From assembly GCF_028389875.1 (NCBI RefSeq), contig NC_084665.1, forward strand, positions 18,570,001 to 18,634,000: a DNA stretch of 64,000 nt, written 5' to 3'. Shown here piece by piece: positions 1 to 13,100 of this stretch (positions are counted from its first letter, which is position 1; every line of letters begins with the position of its first letter). Under the pieces are notes generated by a model. The model was not told the origin of the DNA, made no database searches, and worked only from the letters and a program-made list of their open reading frames with translations. The stretch comes from Rhea pennata. Taxonomy: Eukaryota > Chordata > Aves > Rheiformes > Rheidae. The translations under genes were made by a program, and so were the position numbers.

Positions 1-986
1 TTCATATATGAAAGTTCATTTATTCATTTAATTTCTCTCTTTAAAGTTCATAACTCACTGGGATGCATAAACAACTATTTTGAGGCACATTTTATATCAG
101 AGTTTGAGGAATTTATACAAGCATGCTGGAAAAATTACAACAATTTACAGAAGACAATAAATTATTCAGTCAGAAGAAACAAACCCACAGCTCTTATGTT
201 TGCACAGCTCCATTGTCAAATCAGCCAGTTGCACAGCCAATGTACAAAATATTGCAAAGGGAGCTTGAAAATCTTCTATAACATATTTATAGTTACATTC
301 TGTTTTGTTTGTCACTTAGTTTTAAATCTGTGAACAGCTCAAGCAGGCAAATATTTTAGTTAGATGCCTCTTTTGCTGACTACCAAAAAAGACCACTCAT
401 GACACTTTTTGTCTCTTGGAGCTTCATTTCTTTAATGTCTGTTTAAGTACTCTACAGCTTTTTTGTAATTGGTACTTACAAACTTTTCCAGACTCACAGC
501 CACATTTTTCTGTAGTGGTGAACACACTGTTGATGCTGTATGAGGCAGTAAAATCTCATGTTTATCAATGCACAGAGAGGAATTCTGCCTTTACAGAATC
601 ATGACGACTAAGAGGACAGTGGAGGAAGGCCAGGTCATCACTAATGCCAATCTGTCTTTGGATAAAAGTGCCAAGAGATCTTTAGTAGCCATGATCAGGT
701 GTCTCAGACAAAAGATATATGATACAATATAGTTTAAAGAGGCAGACTGGATATGAGATTGACTGTCAGGATCCAAGGTATAATATAGATTCTTGATGAT
801 TTAAGTCCAGTATGCTGCCTTTCTGCCTTAGTCTCACATGATATTCTTATGAAAAACTTCTGTTTTGCTTAGCCAGACCACAGGGAATCAGGTCTATAAG
901 CTCATTGGTATTTCATGCTTATAAGCACTTACAGAATTTGAGCAATGAAAAATAATAACTCTGCTTCTCCTACTCTCTTTATTTAG
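1..986 (+). other. XDH: XDH intron, 3' portion
   Basis: This stretch precedes the first visible XDH exon and is AT-rich with no exon-like frame. The exon that should encode the residues just before the SIDASEA segment is not found here, so it lies beyond the left edge. The acceptor is the TTTATTTAG at 978-986. Confidence 0.85.
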
Positions 987-1110
987 TTCTATAGATGCAT
1001 CTGAAGCCCAGAGTGTCCCTGGGTTTGTGTGCTTTGTCTCTGTGAAGGATGTTCCTGGGAGTAACATCACTGGCATTGCTAACGATGAGACTGTTTTCGC
1101 TGATGACTTG
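987..1110 (+). CDS. XDH: XDH exon, bovine residues about 619-659
   Basis: The exon starts with one base completing a split codon, then reads [16 protein letters not shown] and on through VPGSNITGI and [10 protein letters not shown]. It ends in phase 0 at a GTACGT donor. It is the first exon visible and forms the start of the molybdopterin-domain portion seen here. Confidence 0.95.
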
Positions 1111-4100
1111 GTACGTGGTTAAAAATAGCCTCTCTCAATCACATGATGTAGGAGATGGAGTTTTTCATCTTATCCAGTGAAGTTCTCCACTGTACATAAA
1201 GTGAAATCCTGATTACATTGGAGTCAGTGGAAATCTTGCCATATTCAGTTGCCTGAATTTCCTCGCTCTGTGCCCCTAACCTCCACCTCTCTGCACCATT
1301 CTCCTCTAAGCTGCAGGCAACTGGAACAGGATCATTCATTCAGTTACTTTCCAAGTTATTTACAATCAAGTTTTTTTCTTGATAAGCTATGACTAATTTT
1401 TGGCTATATATCATTCAGATAGCTCTTACACAGTGAAGGTGAACCTGGCCCTCAGTGAAAAGCAAGATACCACAACTCTAGCCACTCAGCTAGTATTAGA
1501 CTATTGCTCATCCTATTCGAAGCTATTTTAAAAATCCTGGTCCAAACAAACAAATAAAGAATTGCACAAAAGGAAGAGATGAGAAATCATTGTGAGACTT
1601 TCAGTGCCTTCATATACACACAGCAAGTGATGATGGATCCTATTCTTTCCACTAGGTCACTTGTGTTGGTCATATCATTGGCGCAGTTCTTGCAGACACA
1701 CAAGAGCATTCCAGAAGAGCAGCTAAAGCTATGAAGATTAAGTATGAAGAGCTTGAACCTATTGTCACGATTCAAGTAAGATGACTCAGATCTGATTCCA
1801 CAGTCAATCCGTGGCCCACTGATGGCTAGCTAATCTCTCTTCTCACATGGGATTATTTAACCATGTGTTTTGTTGCCTTTGTGATGTGAATGCAGCAGGA
1901 TACAGATACAAGGAATAGTTTATATATTTAAATATAGAATACCTCTTTGGTGTTGTACTAATTGGGAGTGCATTAACATGTTCTGCATTATCTGATATTG
2001 AAATAAATAAGCCAGACTCTGGGAGATACATTGCACTCAACATAAATTTGTTTAAATTAACAAGATTGCTTTCAGTTACATTCTTACTCACAGATGCTTA
2101 CTCTCAATATGCCTTCTCTCATATAACCCTACTGGCTTCATTGGTATTCATTCATTCTCCGCTTGTTGATTTACAACACTTAATAAGAGAGTGCAAAAAA
2201 GTCCCTTCTTGCTTTGCAGCTGTGCTATTTCTTTGTGATTCTACAGAATATTTGTCTAGTTCTAAAGCTGATGAAATTAATTTTCAGGTGTTACTTCTCC
2301 ACAGTGAACATTTCCACTGACTTTATGGATAGTCCTTTAGCACATCTTGTCAAAGCTGAAGAAATTAATGTTACCAATTTGTGACTATTTTATGCCTTTT
2401 TTTTAAATCAGAAGACTTATTAACAAGCTTTTCTTATATGAGAGTAAAAGCAAATTTCAATATTTAAGAAAGTATTCCCATACAGAAAAAAAGTATGAAG
2501 CCATTCTTACTGGGGAGAAATTAGAACCATGGATTTCTGATTTTTTATAATGGTCAATATTTCATATCCATGTGTTTTGTAATGTGAATTGTATTCATGC
2601 AAATACTAAGAGTCTGTGCATTGTCTAGTATGGACATAGATGCTGTCATCTATGCACAAAGGTCCTGATTTGCTTTTACAATTTGGGAGTTCACAAACCA
2701 CATTTAAGAACTTTTTCCTTTCTGAGATTTTTAGCTACTTATTCAATCAGTAAAATGATAGTGAGCCCAAAAATATGCTGCTTTTTTTTTTTTTTTTTTT
2801 TTTTAATCTTCTTAGAAATCTGGGTTGCTTTTTTATTATGGAAGTTTCAGCTGTGGCAAAAGTGAAATGTATTTGTAAAATTTCAGCAAGATTATAGTAT
2901 TTTGACTCCAAAGGGATCTATTTTTGCAGAGGTTCTCATCCCTTCTGGGGGATTTAGTTTGCTCACTCTCTCTCTTTTCTCTGTCTCTCTCATCTGTCCC
3001 TCCTACCCCAAGCCATGAACTGCAGTTCATCAGTTCATGTAAATTGTAAATTGCAGCTCTGGTAGCTATGAACTTTGCATATGTAAGGTAAAATGGATCA
3101 CAAGAAACAATCTAAGATTGTTTAGTTATGGTGCTTTCTGTAAAATTACTGTGTTGTGAGAAATTGTTTTGTACTGCTTTAAGTCAATAATTTGCCTGTT
3201 ACCATAATTAGCATCTGATAAGTTCTTGTACTTTTTATCTTGGATATTTTTTCTTCAGTAAGAGAAAGTGTTGTCACTCTGTTTCCATAAAAGCCTCACT
3301 GTGTTATTTTGTTTCCTAGGAAGCTATTGAGAAACAATCTTTTTTTAAGCTTACAAGAAAGCTTAAAAAGGGAGATGTGAAGAAAGGATTTGAAGAATCT
3401 GATCACATTTTGGAAGGTGAGAATAAGTATTAATAATTCTTTGCAAATAGTATAGTTTTTGACAAAAGAAGTCAAACTATGAGCCTTCTTTTCACACATG
3501 ACACTGAGCTCATGCAAGTAGGCTTGCTGGGCTGAACTGATTCCACATTAAGATCTCATGAAAGATCTAATTTCAGTTTCAAAAGGATTTGGATGTTCCC
3601 ATGGGAAAGAGTACATCTGTAAACTTTCTTCCAATTTAAGGCCACTTACTTCTTGAACAGATGTTCTACATAGTGATTTTTTTCCTGAAATGTATCCATA
3701 TAGGAGCTTTTCCCTATCCAAACACAGAGTGGTTCAAATCTTATAGAAAGTCATTTTCCTTTAATCTGTTATGTGGCTTTAATTTATGGAAATGGGACAC
3801 ACATGCTTCTGAAAACCTATCTACCAATATTTGCACCTGTATGTATCATGAAGAATACGGAACTGTTCTGTGACACTTCTTGAATATTGTTTTTGGCCTC
3901 TCTTTGGGGATAGGTGTTTTAGTACATTTCTGGGTTTAATTCAGTTGGGGTCTGCCAGGCAGGGTTTAGAAGGGTGGCTAAACATAGCAATTATCATCAA
4001 CTGATTAATAGCAGTAAGAGTCAGGAGGGGACAGTGCCAGAGCTGTGAACTAGAATACTTTGTCAGAACCACATAATTTGATCAGGAATAGCCAAGAGTA

Positions 4101-7100
4101 GCTTGCCCAATATATATCATTGGTCAGTAGCTCCTGAAAGGAAGAGTCAAAGACTGTAGACCTTCAGGGAATTATGTATTTATTAATGAGAGAGTGTTAC
4201 CTCCTTTGGCCAGGTCTGAGAAGGCAGAAAATTAATTCAGTTACAGATAGAAGGCCTAGTATGAGGAGTTTATATTCAGAGACCATGGAGTAGCATGTCT
4301 AATCCCCTTCCTATGGAGGAAGGAGGGTATTATTTAACTGAAACAACCATTTCCAGTTATGACATCTTCTGTATTTTGCTATACACTGCTGACATCCTTT
4401 TTCTCTGCAGTCAGCCACTTGAGCTGGCACTTCAAGGGGTTCATAAGCTGTTGTTAACTGGTTTTTATGGAGCGCTATAGAAACTGAAAAGAACTGTGCC
4501 AGGCAAGGCAGAAGCTGTTTCGAGCTATAAGAATAGCTTATTTTAAAAGCCCACAAAATTGTGTGGAAGCCAGACCAAGGCCCTTAGGGAGACAGGGGGA
4601 ATGTCCTGCTAGGTACAACAGCAGGCATTGTCTCCCCCAGGTGTACATCTCTCACTGAGGTACCTAACGAAGACAGCTATTTTGTTGTCCCTGAGTTGAA
4701 TAGAACCGAGGAACAGCATTTTGGGAATTGCTCTGAAGACTAACTTTCATGGCAGCTAAATAGACCAGGGCCATGACTAGGAAAGAAGGTTGTTGCTGAG
4801 ATTTAACAATGTGTGTCACAGCTGAAAATTGCACTGCCAGCACTGCCAGGTGAGATTTTCTAGGAAAGAGCCATGTGCAGTCACTGAGAGTTGACTCACA
4901 TCTAGATCTTATTAATGCATTTTGGGTTTCTATTTTTGCAGCCTGGTTTCCAAGTCTGTAATCTTGCATTTGGTCTTCTCAGCTAGAATATATTTGATTT
5001 ATTTTTATCCTTCATTTCAATGGTGTTATCAGACCAGTTTGAAAGGCACAAAACATTGCCTATTAAGGGTTACTGGGTAAATGGATTGATGGGCAGACTT
5101 ATTTTTTGAAGTGCTACCCCCTTGTGATATGGATTGAAGAGTTATAGAAAGTAGGATGCTTTTTCTTTATAAAAAAGAAAACCCAACAAACTGGAACTGT
5201 CAATTGGAAGGCTAGGGATATCCAGTTCTGGACAGAGCAAAGAAGTTTCCTTTAACACCCGTCAGAAGAGTTTACAGACAAGTGGTGGGAGATCGCTTAT
5301 GACTCCAGGGATAGTCCTATCTATGAGGCACTTCTTCCTCTCTGTTTTCTAGGAGAGATGTACATTGGTGGACAGGAACATTTTTATCTGGAAACTCACT
5401 GCACTGTGGCTGTGCCAAAGGGGGAAGATGGTGAGATGGAACTTTTTGTGTCAACCCAAAACCTAATGAAGACACAGGTACTATCTCTCATTAGCCTGCT
5501 GCTTCAGAATTTGGTTCTCAGAGCTTAGATTAGGTGAATTGTTGTTTTGCAGTTTGTCCTAACTTATCTTGTATAAAAATGTCACACTGGCTCAGAACTG
5601 GATATGGATCTAAAGTCCATATCCATTCTCGTGGTGTTCTGCATTCACTTCCAGGTGATGGAGAAGTTTCTGTTGGCAGCACTTCTCTCTGTGCCTGGAT
5701 TATATCTTCAACTATTTTCTGGAGATGGGGCTAGCTGGTGAATAGGCATGGCCACTGAATGACATGTCAGAAAGGGAGGTAGTGCAAACACTGACAGTAT
5801 AGACCAATCCTGCCACCTTGTGGGACAGGCTACTGGCACTACGAGATGTCTTTGCCCTGTTTACTTACTGACTTCCAACAAAAAAGCATTATGCCCTATA
5901 AATTTTCCCTTGTGATTTACATTCACTTTCAAATGTGGTGCAGTTGTGGACACTAAGACTATCCAGAAGTCTCATAATTGAGGGAGGAGAATAGATAATG
6001 TGGAAGGGATCTCAAACTTTGTGCTAAATGAGATCCATGCCTGGTAAGCTTACCTCATATCATTCTCTTCCTGAATCTCATCTGTCCACTAAAGCGCTGT
6101 ATATCTTCTCATTTCAGAGATGATATACTGGGCTTGCTGGTTCCAATTGCAACAAATCCACTTGCAGGACCAGCAGAACCTGCAATAGAAACGGAATACT
6201 TGCACTGTTGCAAAGTTTACAGAATGGAGAAAGCTAAGACAGATCATATTTTGGTATCTAATTCTTATCACCAGCTCAGCTCCTTGCATGGTCTGCTTTT
6301 CTGTTTTTCTTTAGGAGTTTGTTGCTAATGCATTAGGAGTCCCTTCAAATCGGATTGTGGTTCGAGTGAAAAGAATGGGAGGAGGATTTGGAGGAAAAGA
6401 GACTAGAAATACTATTTTGTCAACTGTAGTGGCTGTGGCTGCTTTCAAGTAAGTTTGGATACAGGTAATTGTGCTTCTTCCTTTCAGTCTTCGTCTGTCC
6501 CAGGCTGCCCATTTTGGAGCACCACTTGTACTGGGGTGCTTCAAAGGCTCTTTATGTCTTCTTACTGTATAGCTTGTGACAGGCTTGGGAGTTCCTACAG
6601 GAGAAGTGTAATGGGCTTTTAGTTGGAAGGAGAAATGAAGCTGCTGGAAGGGGCTGTGCTTATGCAGGAATGTCAGCTTTTGCTCTGTGAATAAGAAAGG
6701 GAAAACCCTTACTCTACTTTTCCTTTGATCTTCTCCTAAAACTCTTGTATGTCAAACTCTCTGCCCCTCCAATTCACTTCACCCCCAAACCTTTCAAAAT
6801 CCAGCAGTAGCCTTGCTAGGATTATGTTTTGTATGATAGAGGTGTGACAGCTTCTTCTGTACTCAAAAATCTACTACTGACATGAACTGTTACTGCTACT
6901 GACACTGCTGTTTCTCTGCTCTTCTGCAAACCCTGCTGTCTTTGGATTTTCCCTAGGAAGGAGAGCAGGCCACAGTACAGAGAACCTCACTTTTCAAACC
7001 CCTTAAAGCTCATGGAATCAACCTATGTTGTAGCCATTTGTGAAGCACAGATTGTAAATGTGCTTCTGGTTTCTTGAAGTTTGATGTGGGTTCATCTTTA

Positions 7101-10100
7101 ACTGTGCACATTTTCATGGTTGTGAGTGAACATGGCCTCTGAGATAACACTTCTGCTCTACATGTAATGCTTCCCTTTCCAATATTGCTCTTGTATGCTA
7201 GGATGCTCCCTGCTGTTAATGTTAGCTGTATGTTTGGACATAGCAGTACTTTGATAGAGTATTTTTGGAGGAGAATAGCCAAAATGAAGCTCCTATACTT
7301 AAATCAGCTTTAGTTTCTCCATTCTGAGCAAATCTTCTGCTTTCTCTACTTAATCAGTAATACATATTCGTCTTGTGTTTTCTTTATCTGTCAGCCAAAC
7401 TACTGATTTTGTATTCCAGAGGTAATGAAATTACATCTATTTTATTCCCTAGATGTATTTGCAGCCTAAAGAGAGGCACTGAGAAGTCAAGCTTGTTAGA
7501 AAGTGAAGAGCAGCTCCTTTTCTCCTCCATATTATCCTCCATGGGTAATAATCAAGCAACTAAAGACAAGGTCAAAGTGAAGTCTAGTTATGATCTTAGC
7601 ATTATTTCATAATTTATATGGTATTTTCTCAAGCAGAGCCAAAGTGTGTTTTGAGAAATAGTCCAGAAAACAGTGATTGCTCACTTATTATTGTCTGTGC
7701 CTATAAGAAACTATCCTTTTAAAAATAGGATTGTCCTCAAGAGTTTTCAAGAACAGGTCCCAGTATCTAAGATATTTTTCTTTTTTTACTCTATCTTGCC
7801 ACTTTCTTAAGAGGAAGATATATAATCCAGGTGATTTACTCTGAACTCATGTAGCCATTGCCACTCTGGAAAGACAATGCCCACAGAAAAGCAAAGAACC
7901 TTCCTCTGTAGGAACTGTATAGTGCACTTCAGGCTTTGCCTGATAAATGTATCTTTTCCTTTAACAGAACTGGCTGCCCAGTACGGTGCATGTTGGATAG
8001 AGATGAGGACATGCTGATAAGTGGTGGAAGGCATCCCTTCCTGGGGAGGTACAAGGTATGCATGCACATAAAATGAATGCATGTCCTCTTGATGTTGCTA
8101 TCTGAAGCATCAGAGAGCAGTAAGGTACTGTGATAAACTTTTGCTCTGGTTTCACTGCTGATCTCTCATGCTGCACATGGGTCTAGTTAGCTGATTATGA
8201 AGTTTTGCCTGTTAGAATCCTGCAGAAGTTCTGTGGGCTCCAGTGATCCTTCTTTCTTACCTCAGAGTGAACACTTCCCTCTTCCTTGAAGCCAAGATTG
8301 TGCCCTTCTTGACAATCACATTGCTCTTAGATGGCCCCCAATTTGTTTACAGTATTGCATTACTAGTTGTTCTGTTAACTTGCTTTCCTCTCTCATCCTC
8401 ATCCAACTACTTAAAAAAACCCCTCCCATTAAGGAGAGAGTGGCTGCTGCAGGTGGCCAGTACTAATTTCAAAAGTGTTCCCTGAGGCAAGACTGAGGTG
8501 CTTGCAGGCTCTTAGGCTTGTCCTATGCTACAGCAGAAGACAGCCAGCCTCATGCTTTTTGTTTGTGTAAGGTCCACTGAGTTTTGGGTGGGAGGCAGGA
8601 AACAGAAAATTTTGTAGAAGAAACATTACCGAAGAGACTCTCTTGACAGGTTGGCTTCATGAAGAATGGGAAGGTCAAGAGTTTGGAGGTGTCATACTAC
8701 TGCAATGGGGGCAACTCGGTAGACCTCTCTTATGGTGTAAGTAGAAGAAATATTCTGATGGATAATTAGGTGGAAAACACATATTTTCCTGGGCAACCTT
8801 TTGCTCTAACTTTGGAGAATTGCCATATACAATAATGCTTGCATGTTTTGCTCTTTGACATGACTGAAAATATGCCTTAGTGATTTTGAGGGCTTCTATA
8901 ACTGTATAACTGCTCTCTGAGCCTTGGCATGTGCCCCATAGTTCTTATTGATGCTGTAGTAACTTGGATTGGGCAAAAGGGTCAGGAGAGTTTATTTTGT
9001 GTTACAATTATATGCAGAGGGCTGTGACAGGAGACTTTTTGCACAATGCAGGATGACTGATAGACTGTACCGACATACAGTGGGGCAGGTATGGAGGAAG
9101 TTAGTTCCTTGGAATAGGAAAATATCCAAGTCAACATCCTGACAGGAGCAGGGTGCCTAAACCAACAAGCTGATTAAGCAGTGCCTAAACCTAACACAAG
9201 CTTAACACTGGAGTTTAGAAGCAGTAAGGACAAAGATGGACTGTAATTCTGTGTTGCAGTCTCCAAGAATTTTACACTGTTGAGTAGAAAACTCTCCTCT
9301 TCTGTCACATGAGTGCCTTACACAGTACCTACTGTGATTCAGGTTTAATCTAGCTCGCCTTCCCTGGTCTACTGAGTCCTGGATGTTTTTTTTGAAAAAT
9401 GAATGCATTGCAGAGGGAGAAGAATGCAAATACCAGAGACACATTTGGTGTTGGTAGTGTGCTTGGTGCTGTACAGAGCAGAATGGCAGAAAGATGTCTT
9501 TGTGTAAAGTAAAGGAATGGTTGGGAGTGCATCAGTGTGAGTTGTCTTTTTGAGTGTGTCTGAAATTAAGGTCTGGGATGTGCATAATCTCCTCTCTGCT
9601 GGGAGGGAATTCTGTGTGCACAAACCTGAAAGAAGTGCTGGCTTATTCCCAGTCTGGATAATTAGTGGATGAAAGTCCTATATCCTGCAGTTTAGCTGTT
9701 GCTATTGAAAACCTTTACTTCACATAGTTGCTGTTACTTCCATAGCTCTCAAGCTGCTGAGCCACTTGATATCAGCAAGACTTATTTTCTAGGATCAAAT
9801 TACTCAGTGTAATTAACGGAAGATTCTTGTGCTTCCAGATGAGTATTGGCATTTAGGGATGGTTGGGGCCCAGCATTAGCCCAGGGCCAAAAAAGTATTT
9901 GAAGCTCATTTTGTCCCAGGGCCATAAGTGTCATGGAGAAGTGGGCTTAATGTCTTGTCCTTCAGGAGGATGTAGCAAGTGGCTCACTTGATGCTCAGTT
10001 GCAAATGGGAGGGAGTGAAGATTGTACATAATTGCTCATCCAGATGAACTGACCGCAGGCCTGTAAGATGCAAGAGAAAGTGATTTTTGTTGTGAATTAG

Positions 10101-13100
10101 GTTCAGACCTTTCTGGTCTGTCTGTAGCTAGCAGTGGAAAGTCTAACATGTGATTCATATCAACTGTCCCCTGTTTCCCCACCTCCACCACCTCTTTTCT
10201 CCCTTAGGTTATGGACAGAGCCCTGTTACACTTGGATAACTCCTACAACATCCCTAATGTCAGCAGCTTAGGCATCGTTTGCAAGACCAACTTGGCTTCC
10301 AACACAGCCTTCCGTGGCTTTGGAGGGCCTCAAGGAATGATGATTGCTGAGTGTTGGATGAGTGACCTTGCTCGAAAGTGTGGCCTGCCACCTGAGGAGG
10401 TACAAATCCACTGACGCATTTCAGGGCAGTGAACAAGCTCTGGCAACTGGACACACGACTACAGCAAATCATGAAGCATAAGAACTTTTGCTTCATTTTT
10501 GCTGACTCTTTAGAAGGACCTCAAAATTACCTTGGTACAGCCACATTATAGAGTGGGTTATCTTCTGCTTCATTAAATTCCCTTAATAACCTCAATTATG
10601 TAACACCAGTTTTAATGATAGATAGATTCAGAAAAGTCCAAGGAGAACAGGTACCCTAATCTTACTATCAATGTACTTGTTTCAAGAAGGATTCTTCTTG
10701 AAAACTCCCATCTTTAGTGTCTTATTTCCTTATTTTTCCATGAAGAGAGATTTATCTGTTAATTCTATTGTTCTGCAGATTGAACAGAAGAGTAAAAACT
10801 AGGGACCATCTTCCTTTTGATGTTATTCATTAAAAAGACTTAGTTTGAAGCATTAAAATTGGCATATCCTTTATATGTCACTTTCTTTGGGAAGGTACGG
10901 AAGCTCAATCTTTACAATGAAGGAGACCTAACCCATTTTAACCAAAAGCTGGAGGGTTTTACTCTGCAAAGATGCTGGGATGAGTGTTTGTCAAGCTCCA
11001 GCTATCATGCTAGGAAGAAGCAAATTGAAGAATTCAACAGGTAGGTATTCTGCAGCTACAGTGACATTGTGTGTACCTGTTGCCCACTAACTTCTAGAGT
11101 GCTTTTAGCAACTGGAATGATAGGAAATCAGACCATATATTCAGAGAATGATTTTTGAAATTTCTCATTTTGAAATTCCTTCAGACGCACAGTGGGAGTA
11201 AATCTCTATCTGTGATCTTGGAGCTTAGATAAGGCTCAATTTAGATGTGGCATCATGTGTTCTTTTTTTAATGGAGATATTAAAGCAGAGGAGAGGGGTC
11301 TATTGAGTCTAGTCTTTGCCTGACTTTTCAGATGGCTATCAAGGCAATATGTTGACTTGTATTTATAATTTGATGGCTAATAGTCCAAACAGTTACTTTT
11401 CTAATTACTTTAGTACTTCCGTAGAAGTATCTTCAATTCAGATTTCTTCTTGTTGGGACCTATAAACAAAGCCAATGTTTTGTAAAAACTTACTGATCAA
11501 CTCAATCTGTATTGCAGTCAAACACTTCATTTCAGCTATGATAGCCCAAGGAGTCAGAGAGAAACATGACATGGAGTTGTGATGAAAGCCTGGCAAATAA
11601 AAAATAATATTCTCTTCTTATAGGCAGAATCGCTGGAAGAAAAGAGGCATGTGCATTATTCCTACCAAATTTGGCATCAGCTTCACTATCCCTTTTCTGA
11701 ATCAGGTCTGTAAAAGTCAATAGATGAGCTAAATTTGTCCTGCTTCCCCCAGGCCTTCCTCCATCTATACCAAACTAGAGCTTTTCAAGGGAGGCAGTAA
11801 ACTAATTAAAAAAGAGCACAAAATTTCAAAACCAAAATGGGAAAAACAACAGTTACTGGTTTATATGGTCCAGAAGGTACCGTAATGCAGCTATATTTTC
11901 ATGGTAATTCGTTATATTACTTTCCCTGCCTAATCCCTCTTCATCAATATTAGCAGCACTGTGACCCTGCAATATGGTTGTTTTTGTCTGTATGCATAAC
12001 CTGCGTTCTTGGACTTGATGGGCTGTCAGCAGTGTTGGCAAGTTCAGATGAAGGGTACCTCTCTGTTGTACTAGGGCAGGTTCTAGTTGGTCCATCTGAT
12101 TTCTGAGCTGAAAATGTTGGCTGAGGTTTGCCACGTCATTAGAACCTCTGTTGAGCCAGTGACGCTAGAAGAAATCCACCCTAAGGATGCACTAGTGGCT
12201 TTAGTTACACCAAGCAGCAGCGTGCTTCTCCATTTTGTAATCCAGTTTTGCTATTTTGGTCCAATTCCAAATCCTATATCTCTTTCTGTCTCTAGTTTGT
12301 GACTCAAGTCTTCCAAGTATTTCACTAGCTCACTTACGATGACTTTTGGATTAATATTCTCTTTCATAGGCTGGAGCTCTGGTCCATGTGTATACAGACG
12401 GCTCTGTGTTACTTACACACGGTGGGACTGAGATGGGTCAAGGACTTCACACCAAAATGATCCAGGTAGTGTGTTTAGACTCATTTGTAGGAGATATCTT
12501 TTCAGGCAAATTACACTCACTGTATAAAATTGCCTCAAAGAGCTTGAAATCTCTGTGTGCAGGGTAACAAATCCTGACTAATTCCTCTTACTGTTTCAGT
12601 GGCAGTGCCAGATTTACAGCCTGATATTACAATCGAGTGCAAGAATTAGAATCATCAGCATTTTAGTTCTTTGCTTTTAACATGCTGTTTAAATTTGTGA
12701 CATAAAACTGAAAATGTAGATAATGCAGGTTATGCTTGAAATCTAGCTTCTTATGGCAATTTCTTTTTATTCAATAGAAGCAGAGTATACATGTATTTTA
12801 TACTAATAACTGTCCCACTGCAAACGTATTTAACTGCATTTGTTACCAATTTATTAATCACATTTGCCTTTTTAATTAAAAGGGCATAGGGAAACAGCAT
12901 TGTTATGGCAGAGAAATGAAAGGGAAATCTAACAGGGCTCTTTATCCTCTGATTCCTTTAATTGTTGAGATAAGAATTTAGTCTTGGTGAATGTCTGTCA
13001 TTGTGGCAAAAGTGTACAAATATATGTGCGCATGAATTCTCAGGCTGTCAAAGGCAAACATAATTTTCCGGATAGCTTGCAATCACCAAGCTAACTGACT

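Noticed and set aside
3728-3745. tRNA B-box-like GGTTCAAATC
   Set aside because: No A box or cloverleaf can be formed around it. No tRNA was found in the window.
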